From the NCBI RefSeq assembly GCF_000236685.1, contig NC_016633.1, forward strand, positions 248,001-312,000: a DNA stretch of 64,000 bases, given 5' to 3'. Each line of letters opens with the position of its first letter. The first letter of the stretch is position 1. A model generated the notes under the pieces. The model saw only the letters and a program-made list of their open reading frames with translations. It was not told the origin of the DNA and made no database searches. Below, in pieces: positions 16,937 through 25,512 of this stretch. The DNA is from Sphaerochaeta pleomorpha str. Grapes. GTDB lineage: Bacteria > Spirochaetota > Spirochaetia > Sphaerochaetales > Sphaerochaetaceae. The position numbers were made by a program, and so were the translations under genes.

Positions 16937-19880
16937 CCGACTTGGTATCCGTTCCTCCTATTCCCTGCTCTGGGGAACGGCCCCGATACAAAAATTGTTT
17001 GAGACGTTACAGAGCCAAGGTTGCAAATCTGTAGCCATAACAGACCGGGATAACCTCTATGGCTTCCCTGCGTGCAGGGAAGCGGCAAAAGAGGCTGGTA
17101 TCAGGTTGATCTGTGGCTGTGAACTCCTCTGTAGCCAGGGTTCGGTGTTTGCCTTTGTCCAGGATAGCGTTGGTTTTTCCCGTCTGTGTGAGCTTTTGAC
17201 CGAGCGTAACAAGGATAGGTCGTTCGATTACCTTCCTTCTTTGGCCAAGGATTCAGCGGGCCTTGTCCTTGCTTCCTTTTCTTCTGACATCCTTACGTTC
17301 CTCAAAGGTACTGTTGTGAATCTCTATGCCGCGATTTCTCCCCGTTGCTTATCTTCCATTCCCACTGCCCGATCACTGCACCTCCCCTTGATTGCCCTCG
17401 ATGATGCTACCTTCCTACAAGAAGAGGACAGGCTGATACATTCGGTATTGCGTGCCATTGCCACAGGTAAGACTGTCGGGACGCTTGCTGCAGAGGACCA
17501 GGAGGGAAAGGGTGGGGTGCTGTTGGATGAAAAAGCCTATAGAAAGGCCTTTTCGTCATGGCCTGAAGCGGTATCTGGTACTGAAAAAGTTGCCTCTTTG
17601 TGCACTGTGGACCCTTTTTCAGGGGAACTGATTTTTCCAGACTATCCGACTCCAGGTTCCACGGCCCAGGCTGAGTTGAGAAAAAGGGTGTTGAGGGGAG
17701 CGGAACAGCGCTACGGTGAACTATCCGATGGAATCCTGGACCGCATCGAGTACGAGCTGGATATTATCAATCGGAAGGGCTTTGCCTCGTATTTTTTGGT
17801 AATGCATGACATTGTGGCGATGAGTAGCAGAACCTGTGGGCGTGGTTCGGCGGCAGCTTCCATTGTTTCCTACTCGCTTTATATCACCAATGTGGATCCC
17901 ATTGCCTACAAGCTCTATTTTGAGCGTTTTTTATCCATGGCCCGGATCGATCCCCCGGATATCGATGTTGATTTCGCCTGGGATGAACGCGATGGGGTTT
18001 TCCAACAGGTATTCAAGCGCTTTGGCTTTGATCATTGTGCAAGGGTTGCCAACCATAATAGTTTCAGGCTCCGTTCGGCAGTGAGGGAAACCGCCCGTTC
18101 CTATGGGATTCCCGACTCACAGATTACCCAGATGGAACACCGGTTGTTCCTTACCGGGCTGAAGGATGTCTCCGATCCGCTGTGGCATACCATCTGTTCG
18201 ATTTCCAGACAGATGGTAGGGCTCCCCAAGGAATTGTCCATGCACTGCGGGGGGTTGGTCATAACGCCAAAAAAGGTATCCTGCTATGCCCCCATAGGGC
18301 TTTCCAGTGTGGGGTATCCCTTGCTCTCCTGGGAAAAGGAAGGTGCCGAGGCAGCGGGTTTCGTTAAGATCGATTTATTGGGCAATCGATCACTTGCCGT
18401 TATCCGCGATGCCTTGGCCAATCTGCAAGAAGAGGGGATTACCATCGATGAAACTACGTGGCATCCTACAATGGATAGGGCAACCGTTGCAGCTCTGGCG
18501 CGAGGCGATTCTTTAGGGGTGTTCTATATCGAATCCCCGGCGATGAGGCAATTGCAGAAGAAAACCGGTAAGGGTGACTTCGACCATATTGTCATCCATT
18601 CCTCGATTATCAGACCGGCAGCAAACAAATATATCAATGAATATGTCGAGCGTTTAAAAGGTAAGCCCTGGAAGGCGCTGCATCCCCGACTTGCCTACAT
18701 CCTGGATGAGACGTATGGGATTCTCTGTTACCAGGAGGATGTCTCCAAGACTGCCGTGGCGTTGGCAAGTTTCAATGAAACCGATGCCGATGCCCTACGT
18801 AAGGTCATTGCAAAAAAGGCAGGGGGAGCCAAGCTGGCACGCTATGAACGCCAATTCTTCGAGGGGTGCAAAGCCAATGGTATCGAGGAACAGACGGTAA
18901 AGGAAGTCTGGGCCATGATGCTTTCCTTCGATGGCTATTCGTTTTGCAAACCCCATTCTGCTTCCTATGCAATGGTCTCCTTCCAGTCTGCCTATCTTCG
19001 GGTGCATCATCCTTCTGCCTTTATGGCTGCGGTCTTGTCCAACCAGGGAGGATATTACCGTCCCCATGCCTATATCAGCGAAGCTAGAAGGATGGGCCTT
19101 TCCCTTGTTGGACCCGATATCAACCAAAGCAGGGTTGCCTATTTTGCGAGGGAAAAAACACTCATAATCGGGCTTATGGCCATCGCTAACCTAAGCAGGA
19201 CTGCAATGCAGGCCATCATTGATGAGCGGGATAGAGGCGGCAGGTTCTCTTCTCTCGAAGAAGTCTCCCCTAGGTTGTCCCTTAGCCGTGATGATTTCGT
19301 TGCCCTTGCAGCAGCAGGTGCCTTCGATTCCCTCGCCCCCTCTTTGCCTCGAAGCGAACAGCTGAAACAGTTGCTGATAACCAGTCGTAAAAGCGAGCCT
19401 TTCGGACAAGGCGACCTGTTTGCAAAAAAAAGAATGCCCATAGTCTCCAAGACGAAACAGATGCAGGGTAGGATTACACGGACAGAGGACGAGCTGCATC
19501 GGGAGTATGAGGCTTTGGGATTCCTCACTTCCTATCACCCTCTGGTGCTCTGGTCGAAGTTTTTGGCACCGGTCAAGCGCATATTGGCCTGTGACCTGAG
19601 CCAGCATGTGAACTACCATGTCAATCTGATAGGTTGGCAGGTTACCCAAAAGGAAGTCATGACCAAAGATGGGAAAAGTATGGGGTTTGTCTCTTTCGAG
19701 GATGAGACTGCCCTGTATGAAGCAGTCCTTTTTCCCGATATGTTTACCCGCTATTATCCGTTGCTCTGTACCCAATGGCCTTTAGAGGTGTTTGGTCTGG
19801 TACAGGAAGACCATGGGGCATTGTGTGTGCAGGTCATCTCGCTCAAACAGGTCGGGCGTAGCAAGGAAGTGAAAACATAA
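16929..19880 (+). CDS. dnaE2: Error-prone DNA polymerase III alpha subunit, DnaE2/ImuC-like
   Basis: 983 residues from the ATG at 16929, which lies inside the last codons of imuB; a longer reading from 16824 would be buried in imuB. The PHP domain is degenerate: the usual HxH motif is replaced by RLGIRSSYSLL. The polymerase core is intact: GRGSAAASIVSYSLYITNVDP, the PDIDVDF metal motif (near 343-349), KIDLLGNRSL, and YQEDVSKTAVALASF. The fingers region FCKPHSASYAMVSFQSAYLR is also kept. A C-terminal OB fold (LIGWQVTQKEVMTKDGK) follows; the length is that of DnaE2 rather than replicative DnaE. With ImuB it would carry out translesion synthesis and damage-induced mutagenesis. Residues for PHP proofreading are missing, consistent with error-prone synthesis. 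Confidence 0.9.
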   Translation: MSSRLGIRSSYSLLWGTAPIQKLFETLQSQGCKSVAITDRDNLYGFPACREAAKEAGIRLICGCELLCSQGSVFAFVQDSVGFSRLCELLTERNKDRSFDYLPSLAKDSAGLVLASFSSDILTFLKGTVVNLYAAISPRCLSSIPTARSLHLPLIALDDATFLQEEDRLIHSVLRAIATGKTVGTLAAEDQEGKGGVLLDEKAYRKAFSSWPEAVSGTEKVASLCTVDPFSGELIFPDYPTPGSTAQAELRKRVLRGAEQRYGELSDGILDRIEYELDIINRKGFASYFLVMHDIVAMSSRTCGRGSAAASIVSYSLYITNVDPIAYKLYFERFLSMARIDPPDIDVDFAWDERDGVFQQVFKRFGFDHCARVANHNSFRLRSAVRETARSYGIPDSQITQMEHRLFLTGLKDVSDPLWHTICSISRQMVGLPKELSMHCGGLVITPKKVSCYAPIGLSSVGYPLLSWEKEGAEAAGFVKIDLLGNRSLAVIRDALANLQEEGITIDETTWHPTMDRATVAALARGDSLGVFYIESPAMRQLQKKTGKGDFDHIVIHSSIIRPAANKYINEYVERLKGKPWKALHPRLAYILDETYGILCYQEDVSKTAVALASFNETDADALRKVIAKKAGGAKLARYERQFFEGCKANGIEEQTVKEVWAMMLSFDGYSFCKPHSASYAMVSFQSAYLRVHHPSAFMAAVLSNQGGYYRPHAYISEARRMGLSLVGPDINQSRVAYFAREKTLIIGLMAIANLSRTAMQAIIDERDRGGRFSSLEEVSPRLSLSRDDFVALAAAGAFDSLAPSLPRSEQLKQLLITSRKSEPFGQGDLFAKKRMPIVSKTKQMQGRITRTEDELHREYEALGFLTSYHPLVLWSKFLAPVKRILACDLSQHVNYHVNLIGWQVTQKEVMTKDGKSMGFVSFEDETALYEAVLFPDMFTRYYPLLCTQWPLEVFGLVQEDHGALCVQVISLKQVGRSKEVKT

Positions 19881-19908
19881 GGGGCTTTTGTTGCTTAAAG
19901 CTACTGTT

Positions 19909-20002
19909 TTGCCAGTATGTAAATAATTACTGGCAAGAAGGAAAAAAGCAAACACCGGCAGGAGTGGCTCAAATCAAGTCCTGCAGTGGCGGGTGGGTGT
20001 TT
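19909..20002 (+). terminator. Two successive inverted repeats after the mutasome operon
   Basis: TTGCCAGTA (19909-19917) pairs with TACTGGCAA (19928-19936). A second, larger structure pairs AAACACC (19950-19956) with GGTGTTT (19996-20002) and has GCAGGA/TCCTGC inside. The second ends in a short T-run, as expected for termination of dnaE2 transcription. The rest of the gap to 20128 holds nothing I recognise. Confidence 0.5.
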
Positions 20003-20128
20003 TCAAAACGGGTGTGTAGGTAAGCAGCAACTTGCAAAAGCCTTTCTGGCGAGAGGCTCTAACTGTCCTGGATTTTCAATCGTTTTTCCAAAAGATCTGT
20101 GATATCCTATTCCGCCTTGTCTGGAGAC

Positions 20129-20737
20129 TCATTGCCTCCATGATGGTGCCTTTTGCAGGTAATCGAGCATTGTTTTCTCTATCGTCTGTTTTTCTATCTC
20201 AGTGATAGAAATAAACGGTTTGGGTTCAATACTATATGGCCCGATTTTTTTCTCATACCACATAACATCATGCCACTTTCCGCATTTATAGCCTGTTTTG
20301 TGATACACTCCTACCTTTTCGAAGCCAAAGGAAGTGTGGAGATGTTCGCTGCCTTCATTGGGAATCGTAACACCACCATACACGTTCTTGATATTCTGTA
20401 ATTTCACGAGCTCGATTAGGGTGCCATACAGCTCTTTGCCAATGCCCTGGTGCAAATATAAGGGATGCACATATACCGATAATTCAGCATTCCATTGATA
20501 GGCCATTCGTTCCCTATACCTATGGGCATAGGCATAGCCAGTAATCTTATTGTCTGAGAGGTATACAAGGTAGGGGTAGTCAGTAGAAATTTCCTTGATA
20601 CGATGCTTGAAAGCAGAAAGGGAAGGAATTTCGTATTCGAAGGTTATGGCAGTCTCTTTGATATAGGGTGCATAAATGGCAAGGATTTCCTGCGCATCGG
20701 AATCTCTTACCAGTCTGATAGTATTGTTATCTGACAT
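20129..20737 (-). CDS. GNAT acetyltransferase, phosphinothricin-acetyltransferase-like (Pat)
   Basis: 202 residues from the ATG at 20737, which has GGAGG 5 nt upstream; the longer reading adds 11 residues without a ribosome site. It follows the Pat subgroup closely: IYAPYIKETAITFEYEIPS at the N-terminus, GYAYAHRYRERMAY, the acetyl-CoA loop VHPLYLHQGIGKELYG, and SFGFEKVGVYHKTGYKCGKWHDV near the end. Family members acetylate amino groups of phosphinothricin, methionine sulfoximine or related amino acids; which applies here is unknown. The gene is monocistronic. Confidence 0.9.
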   Translation of the reverse strand: MSDNNTIRLVRDSDAQEILAIYAPYIKETAITFEYEIPSLSAFKHRIKEISTDYPYLVYLSDNKITGYAYAHRYRERMAYQWNAELSVYVHPLYLHQGIGKELYGTLIELVKLQNIKNVYGGVTIPNEGSEHLHTSFGFEKVGVYHKTGYKCGKWHDVMWYEKKIGPYSIEPKPFISITEIEKQTIEKTMLDYLQKAPSWRQ

Positions 20738-20924
20738 GTTTACCTCCAGGATTTGCACATAGTATAGCAAAGCAAATCCTTTTCAGGGGAGCAATATGTA
20801 CATTTCAAGGAGAGAAGGATACCTATGGAATGTCCAGTCAGGTTTTGTGAAAGGATTATGGGGAGCCGAAGAGCACTTGCCTGCTCACCCTTGGTTCCCC
20901 CCTGCCATTTCTGCAATTAGCTGT

Positions 20925-21938
20925 TTAGAGTATCAAGACCTGTTTGCCCATCATTGTTTCGCTTTCCTGCAGAATGTGCATTGCCTGTATGTTCTCAGGG
21001 GTAAGCCCAAGCAGCGTCTTCTGTCGATTTGTTACGATATCCCCAGATTTCACGAGGTCTGCTATTGTTGCAAGCAGTTTTCCTTGTTCTGCCATATCGC
21101 CAGTTTCATACATTGATCTGGTAAACATAAATTCCCAGCAAATCGCAACGCTCTTCTGTTTGAATAAGGTAATATCAAGAGGGGCGTTTGGATCACTGAT
21201 CAATACAATACGGCCTTGCGGACTGATACATTCTGCCATTGCTTTCCAGTGGTTTTCGATTTGTGTCGTACAAAAGATGGCATCAACGGAATCATGCCCT
21301 GATTTCTGTAATTCCGTATATAGATCATTTTTATGATTCAACGAGACCTCAGCCCCCAGTTTCTTGCACCATACTACTGTCTCAGGCCTTGAAGCCGTTG
21401 CAACTACATGCAGTCCAGCCCAATGGGCCAATTGGATTGCCATGGATCCGACTCCCCCGGAACCTCCCACTATGAGAATGGATTTTCCCTTGTTCCCATG
21501 TGCCTTGGGAATGAAACCAAGTCGTTCGAACAAGCCTTCCCACGCTGTGATTGAAGTCAAAGGCATCGCCGCAATATCTCCATGGGATAACTTGTCAGGA
21601 GCCAATGCTGCAAGCCTACAGTCAACAAGATGATATTCGCTATTGCATCCAGGTCTCTGTAAAGCCCCTGCATAATACACTCTATCGCCTGCATTGAACT
21701 TGGTAACATTGCTTCCTGTTTTTTCCACCATCCCACAAACATCCCAGCCCAAAACTGTATCTTTCTCTAATCTTTTTCGGACTTTTGTGTCGACAGGATT
21801 CATTCCGATTGCTTTTACCCGTACGAGAAGGTCATGAGGGCCTGGTTCTGGTACCAGTAGCATTTTCTCATAAAATGCCCCTTCGTCCTTGGCTTCACTT
21901 CCTGCTTTGGCCAATATGGCTTTCATGTTTTTTTCCAT
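20925..21938 (-). CDS. Zinc-independent MDR-family oxidoreductase (quinone reductase-like, ZADH)
   Basis: 337 residues from the ATG at 21938 with GGAGG 6 nt upstream; the longer reading has no such site. The GroES-like N-terminal domain has VRVKAIGMNPVDTKVR and GWDVCGMVEKTGSNV. The nucleotide-binding domain has ILIVGGSGGVGSMAIQLA, a clear NADPH motif. The catalytic zinc ligands of alcohol dehydrogenase are absent, as in quinone oxidoreductases and zinc-binding-type enoyl reductases such as YogA/ZADH1. It probably reduces quinones or enones with NADPH. It stands alone, transcribed toward the acetyltransferase gene. Confidence 0.9.
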   Translation of the reverse strand: MEKNMKAILAKAGSEAKDEGAFYEKMLLVPEPGPHDLLVRVKAIGMNPVDTKVRKRLEKDTVLGWDVCGMVEKTGSNVTKFNAGDRVYYAGALQRPGCNSEYHLVDCRLAALAPDKLSHGDIAAMPLTSITAWEGLFERLGFIPKAHGNKGKSILIVGGSGGVGSMAIQLAHWAGLHVVATASRPETVVWCKKLGAEVSLNHKNDLYTELQKSGHDSVDAIFCTTQIENHWKAMAECISPQGRIVLISDPNAPLDITLFKQKSVAICWEFMFTRSMYETGDMAEQGKLLATIADLVKSGDIVTNRQKTLLGLTPENIQAMHILQESETMMGKQVLIL

Positions 21939-22478
21939 ACTCGTCCTCCATTGTAGGTATTTGAAAACAGAACAAAAGATACTCCACACGTAGGATACCC
22001 TTGAATTATGCCCATTGAAAGAGTAGGGCTAGACTTGTCATTTTAAAGATACGCTGTTTTGTAAAATAGTATTGCTTTATGGTATAGATACAAGTAACTC
22101 TTGGAAAGGAAATAATTTCTGATGAAGTTTTTCGATTAAAGAGTTTGATTACAGTAAAGCAACAGCTTGGCTGAATTTTAACAGTTGTTTTCGAAAGCTT
22201 TGGCAAAAGAAACCTTTGCAAAGTCTTTGATTGTTGCAACGTACTGTATGCCAATACAGTAAGAACTGCAAATTGTCAAATACATGGTGCTTTTACTAGG
22301 ATTAATGTTCTCCTGTTTTACCGTCACAGTCGTATGATTTACCTAGGCTAGACAAATGCTTGCTGTTAGTATAGGTTTGCCTATTTGCAAAAAACCCAGT
22401 AGTTTTGAAGATAGTTTGGCAAAGAATATTAAAAGTAGGGTAATACTTTGTATTTTTCTTGGTTTACATTACAAAAGG
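21939..22478. other. AT-rich gap without recognised genes
   Basis: Short ORFs on both strands lack ribosome sites and family resemblance. I found no RNA gene or strong hairpin. The gap ends at the promoter of a small lysine-rich protein gene. Confidence 0.4.
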
Positions 22479-22507
22479 TTGTATCAAAATTTAGATGCGG
22501 TTATGAT
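22479..22507 (+). promoter_or_regulatory. Promoter of the small lysine-rich protein gene
   Basis: TTGTAT (22479-22484), a 17-nt spacer and TATGAT (22502-22507) form a good sigma-70-like pair. Transcription would start near 22514, leaving a leader of about 30 nt that holds the AGAGG ribosome site. Confidence 0.55.
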
Positions 22508-22543
22508 ATTTACCATAAAATGCATTTATAAGAGGTATATAGT

Positions 22544-22645
22544 ATGGCCAAGTCACAGGACGCAAAGAAAGAGGAGAAGAAGAAGCCCCTCAAAACCCCA
22601 AAAGAAAAGAAACTTGAAAAACAAGAGAAAAAAAAGGCAAGGTAA
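22544..22645 (+). CDS. 33-residue lysine/glutamate-rich protein
   Basis: ATG at 22544, TAA at 22643-22645. The product begins MAKSQDAKKEEKKKPLKTP and ends EKKKAR. It is almost entirely Lys, Glu, Gln, Ala and a few Pro/Leu, with a strongly positive net charge. An AGAGG ribosome site lies 8 nt upstream and a well-formed promoter precedes it, so this is more than a chance ORF. Such peptides may bind nucleic acid or ribosomes or be unstructured, but no family is recognised and no function is claimed. It stands alone between an AT-rich gap and the convergent flavocytochrome gene. Confidence 0.65.
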   Translation: MAKSQDAKKEEKKKPLKTPKEKKLEKQEKKKAR

Positions 22646-22830
22646 GCCTTTTACTTGTAAGATTAAGTATTCTGTCCCTACAATTATACAGTAAGCGTAA
22701 AGCTCTACTGATGGTATATTTGTAGTGGATGCATCCATATGGCAACTCAATTGGAGTGGTTGGGGGTATTGATTATATGCAATACAAGTAAACCACCACC
22801 TGCACAGAAAGGAATTTTTGGTTGAGTTGC

Positions 22831-24096
22831 CTAGTATGAAAATGCCTCATAATGGCATTGGCGTGCACTTACTTCCAGTTTTTCCAACTCCCTTAATACT
22901 ATATTCCTCACATTTGGTGAAGAACATATATAGTAGGTTGCAAGGTCCGGTTCTTTGACATAGGTCTTGAAAAATTCAGCAGTATAGAGAATTTTATCCT
23001 CTTGAAAGATGAGACAATGCAGTTCTAGATTACTGTCTTGCAATGCAAAAAGTTCTTTCTCAAGAAGCAGCTCCTCGCGTGTCATTACAGAAAGAAAGCA
23101 AATAACTTTTTGTGAAAGAGGATTTGCTTTCATCTGCCGAATCAGGCTGATAATAGGTACAATCCCTATTCCCGATCCGATAAGAACCACTTGTCGGGCA
23201 GCATAGTTAGGAATGAAATTTCCGAATCCGCCATTTATTTTTGCCTGGTATCCTTTTGTAAAGGTTGCGATTTTCCTGGTAAAATCACCAGAGCCCTTGA
23301 CTCCTAGCATAATACTTTCATCCGAAGGGCAAGAGAGATAGGAAAAGGGATGTTCTTCCTTGCCGATGCCTTTCTGGCACCATTGGATATAACCAAATTG
23401 ACCTGCTTTGTAAGTGTTTTTCCTGTGTTTTGGTTTCGTAAAGGTCAGGATGCTGATATCACCTACCTGCCGATTATCAGTTAAGGTAACAAGCGGGAGA
23501 AAGTATTTGCGAAATTTGGAAAACAGAACAACCAGTAAAACAACGATGGGGAAAATGCGTGCATAGCCACTAGAAAACGCATTTGCCGTATCCAACAATC
23601 CTGCATCCAGTATATGGAGGTATAAAAAGATTCCCATCACGGGAAACAGATAGGCGTGGATGGACTTCAAAAGGTCATAGGATAGTTGCTTTCCTTTCAG
23701 TACTTTCTTGCGAAAGGCCCTTGTCATGGGGGTGTCGATCCAGAGGGCTGAGAGACTGAGCAGCAGAAACGTCAGAAACAATAGCGACCAGGAAATAAGG
23801 TTAATATATTTGCCAACTAAAATCTTAAAAATGGCATGGTAGAAAACAGCAGTGAGAACGAATATCCCGCTGAAAGCATGCAGCTTGATATTCTTGTCAT
23901 AGGGAAAGATGGACTGAAAAAGTGGAAGTTTTACCGTGATCAAGAGATGATTGAAGATGGTATAGAACGCCATAATTGCTATACCGTAGTTGACTCCCTC
24001 TGCTATGCCAAAGAAAGGCAACTCAAAAAGGAATGATACAAAATGTAAAACAGGTATAATGAGATAGATGATAGCCAATAAGAGGTAGTGCATCAT
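22831..24096 (-). CDS. Ferric-reductase-like transmembrane flavocytochrome
   Basis: 421 residues from the ATG at 24096, which overlaps the stop of the preceding gene (ATGA). The N-terminal half has about six membrane helices with two His pairs in the ferric-reductase arrangement: KLHAFSGIFVLTAVFYHAIF and SIHAYLFPVMGIFLYLHIL, enough to hold two b hemes. The C-terminal half is a ferredoxin-NADP reductase module with an FAD motif (HPFSYLSCP), a nucleotide motif (GSGIGIVPIISLI) and YYICSSPNVRNIV at the end. It should move electrons from cytoplasmic NAD(P)H across the membrane to iron, oxygen or an exported partner. It is the last gene of a three-gene operon. Confidence 0.9.
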   Translation of the reverse strand: MMHYLLLAIIYLIIPVLHFVSFLFELPFFGIAEGVNYGIAIMAFYTIFNHLLITVKLPLFQSIFPYDKNIKLHAFSGIFVLTAVFYHAIFKILVGKYINLISWSLLFLTFLLLSLSALWIDTPMTRAFRKKVLKGKQLSYDLLKSIHAYLFPVMGIFLYLHILDAGLLDTANAFSSGYARIFPIVVLLVVLFSKFRKYFLPLVTLTDNRQVGDISILTFTKPKHRKNTYKAGQFGYIQWCQKGIGKEEHPFSYLSCPSDESIMLGVKGSGDFTRKIATFTKGYQAKINGGFGNFIPNYAARQVVLIGSGIGIVPIISLIRQMKANPLSQKVICFLSVMTREELLLEKELFALQDSNLELHCLIFQEDKILYTAEFFKTYVKEPDLATYYICSSPNVRNIVLRELEKLEVSARQCHYEAFSY

Positions 24097-24590
24097 TTTC
24101 CCTCTACTGCTGAAAATAATTCCGTTACCCATTGCGTATGCATGTCCAATGATAGAGTGTTGCCTTTGGAAAAGCCTTTCCCTTCGTCATACCAGGAAGC
24201 GGCTGAAATTTCATCCACCCCATGTACAGAGTCTGATGCAAGGATACGTTCATACATGGCTTGGTTTCCCAAAGAATAGAGATTTACCACCATTACTTTC
24301 TTTTTATCTGTTATCTGGGAAAGATAGGTTGTAATTCGCTGATCGGTTCCCTGCGAAAGGCCTGTGTTCAGGATTACAACGACGTCTTCATTTCCCTTCA
24401 GGCCTTTGAATCCATTTGCGTAGGCAAGCTTCAGGGGTGATTTCTGCGTTTTAATTTGTTTCTTTACAAAGCTAAGAGCTTCCATGGTAACGCTTGTACG
24501 GTCAAGGTAGACCATGGTAAAGGTCTTTGCATACAGCGAGCAGGCAAATCCAAAGAGAAGGATGAGCATAAGGATAGTGTGTTTTTTCAT
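24093..24590 (-). CDS. Exported small protein with flavodoxin-like features
   Basis: 165 residues. A signal peptide (MKKHTILMLILLFGFACSLY followed by AK) is followed by a domain with alternating hydrophobic strands: TFTMVYLDRTSVTMEAL (a flavodoxin-like first strand and phosphate loop), DVVVILNTGLSQGTDQRI, KKVMVVNLYSLGNQAMYERI, and DEISAASWYDEGKGF. The layout is that of an alpha/beta flavodoxin-like fold, but the FMN loop is not clear enough to claim cofactor binding. Alternative: a substrate-binding-like domain without cofactor. It is co-transcribed with the flavocytochrome, its likely electron donor. Exported flavodoxin-like proteins are uncommon. Confidence 0.6.
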   Translation of the reverse strand: MKKHTILMLILLFGFACSLYAKTFTMVYLDRTSVTMEALSFVKKQIKTQKSPLKLAYANGFKGLKGNEDVVVILNTGLSQGTDQRITTYLSQITDKKKVMVVNLYSLGNQAMYERILASDSVHGVDEISAASWYDEGKGFSKGNTLSLDMHTQWVTELFSAVEGK

Positions 24591-24624
24591 GATATATTCC
24601 TGTTATTCAGACTATTTGACCACA

Positions 24625-25146
24625 TTAGAAAAGCTGGATGACTACAGAGGCAGCCATAAGGCTTGCCCCGACTCCACCCAGGATGGAATGGGCCGATGCC
24701 CCAAAGGCAGCATTGTCGTCTTCTGCTTCGAATATCTGCGTTGCCAACATACACAGGCCTCCCACAATACCCAGCACAATATGGATGTTGTCCTTCTGGA
24801 AAAGATTTCCTTTGGAAGTGGAGAACCTGTTGCTATAGTTTAGCAAGCCAATTCCGATTGAAAGCGAAGAAGCCACAATGGCGGCAGTGCCAAGGGTTTT
24901 ATGCAAATCATCATCAACCAACCCTGGATTGAATACAGCCGCTCCGATTCCGAGTCCTACAGCGCTATATCCGACCCAATCATGGGCAGTTGCAAGTACT
25001 TGGTATACTTCAGGACTTTCCAGATAATCACGCGCAGTTACAAAAATCGATGTCTTTTCCGGCTGCACTGCAGTCGCATCCTGTGCAGCGACCAAGGGGG
25101 TTGTAATGCAGAGCACAATAAGTAGGAGGCAAATACCTTTTTGCAT
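24625..25146 (-). CDS. Four-helix membrane protein with one His per helix (possible b-type cytochrome)
   Basis: 173 residues from the ATG at 25146 (AAGGAA upstream). A signal peptide or first helix (GICLLLIVLCITTPLVAAQ) is followed by four hydrophobic segments, each starting with a His: AHDWVGYSAVGLGIGAAVF, LHKTLGTAAIVASSLSIGIG, IHIVLGIVGGLCMLATQIF and AHSILGGVGASLMAASVVIQLF. Four evenly placed His in a four-helix bundle resembles cytochrome b561-type heme proteins, but no family is certain. As first gene of an operon with an exported flavodoxin-like protein and a ferric-reductase flavocytochrome, a redox role is the simplest reading. Confidence 0.65.
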   Translation of the reverse strand: MQKGICLLLIVLCITTPLVAAQDATAVQPEKTSIFVTARDYLESPEVYQVLATAHDWVGYSAVGLGIGAAVFNPGLVDDDLHKTLGTAAIVASSLSIGIGLLNYSNRFSTSKGNLFQKDNIHIVLGIVGGLCMLATQIFEAEDDNAAFGASAHSILGGVGASLMAASVVIQLF

Positions 25147-25220
25147 GCTGTGTGTTCCTTTTTGACTAAGCATCACATGCAATTATCTTTTAATCAAGAA
25201 TACGTGGCAAATCTTATATA

Positions 25221-25254
25221 GAACCATCATCAAGAAAGTAGAAAGTGATGGTTC
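25221..25254. repeat. Inverted repeat in the divergent gap upstream of the lipoprotein gene
   Basis: GAACCATCA (25221-25229) pairs with TGATGGTTC (25246-25254). It lies between the divergent redox operon and lipoprotein gene (gap 25147-25512), so it could be an operator or mRNA structure. The rest of the gap is AT-rich without a recognised gene. Confidence 0.4.
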
Positions 25255-25414
25255 GGCCGGTTCTATTGGATTCCAATGCCTTGTTTCTTTGGGGTTTGCT
25301 GTCTCTTGAAAAAGGAATTCCTTGGATGAGAATCATTTTTAAGACTCTTGAATTCTTTGGAAGTTTTAATAAATAATTAAAAAATTTCAAAAAAAATCAA
25401 AATATGAAAATTAA

Positions 25415-25443
25415 TGGACAATGGAAAAAAACTATGCTATCGT
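25415..25443 (+). promoter_or_regulatory. Candidate promoter of the lipoprotein gene
   Basis: TGGACA (25415-25420), a 17-nt spacer and TATCGT (25438-25443) lie 70 nt upstream of the ATG at 25513, behind a very A/T-rich stretch that may act as an UP element. Confidence 0.35.
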
Positions 25444-25512
25444 AATGAAAGTAAACAGCCATCTGGCTCTGTTCGCTATTGATGGCAGCTTAAAACCAAA
25501 TAGGAGCACTTA

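Noticed and set aside
22006-22254. 82-codon minus-strand ORF upstream of the quinone-reductase-like gene
   Set aside because: No ribosome site, low-complexity composition and no motif; treated as non-coding.
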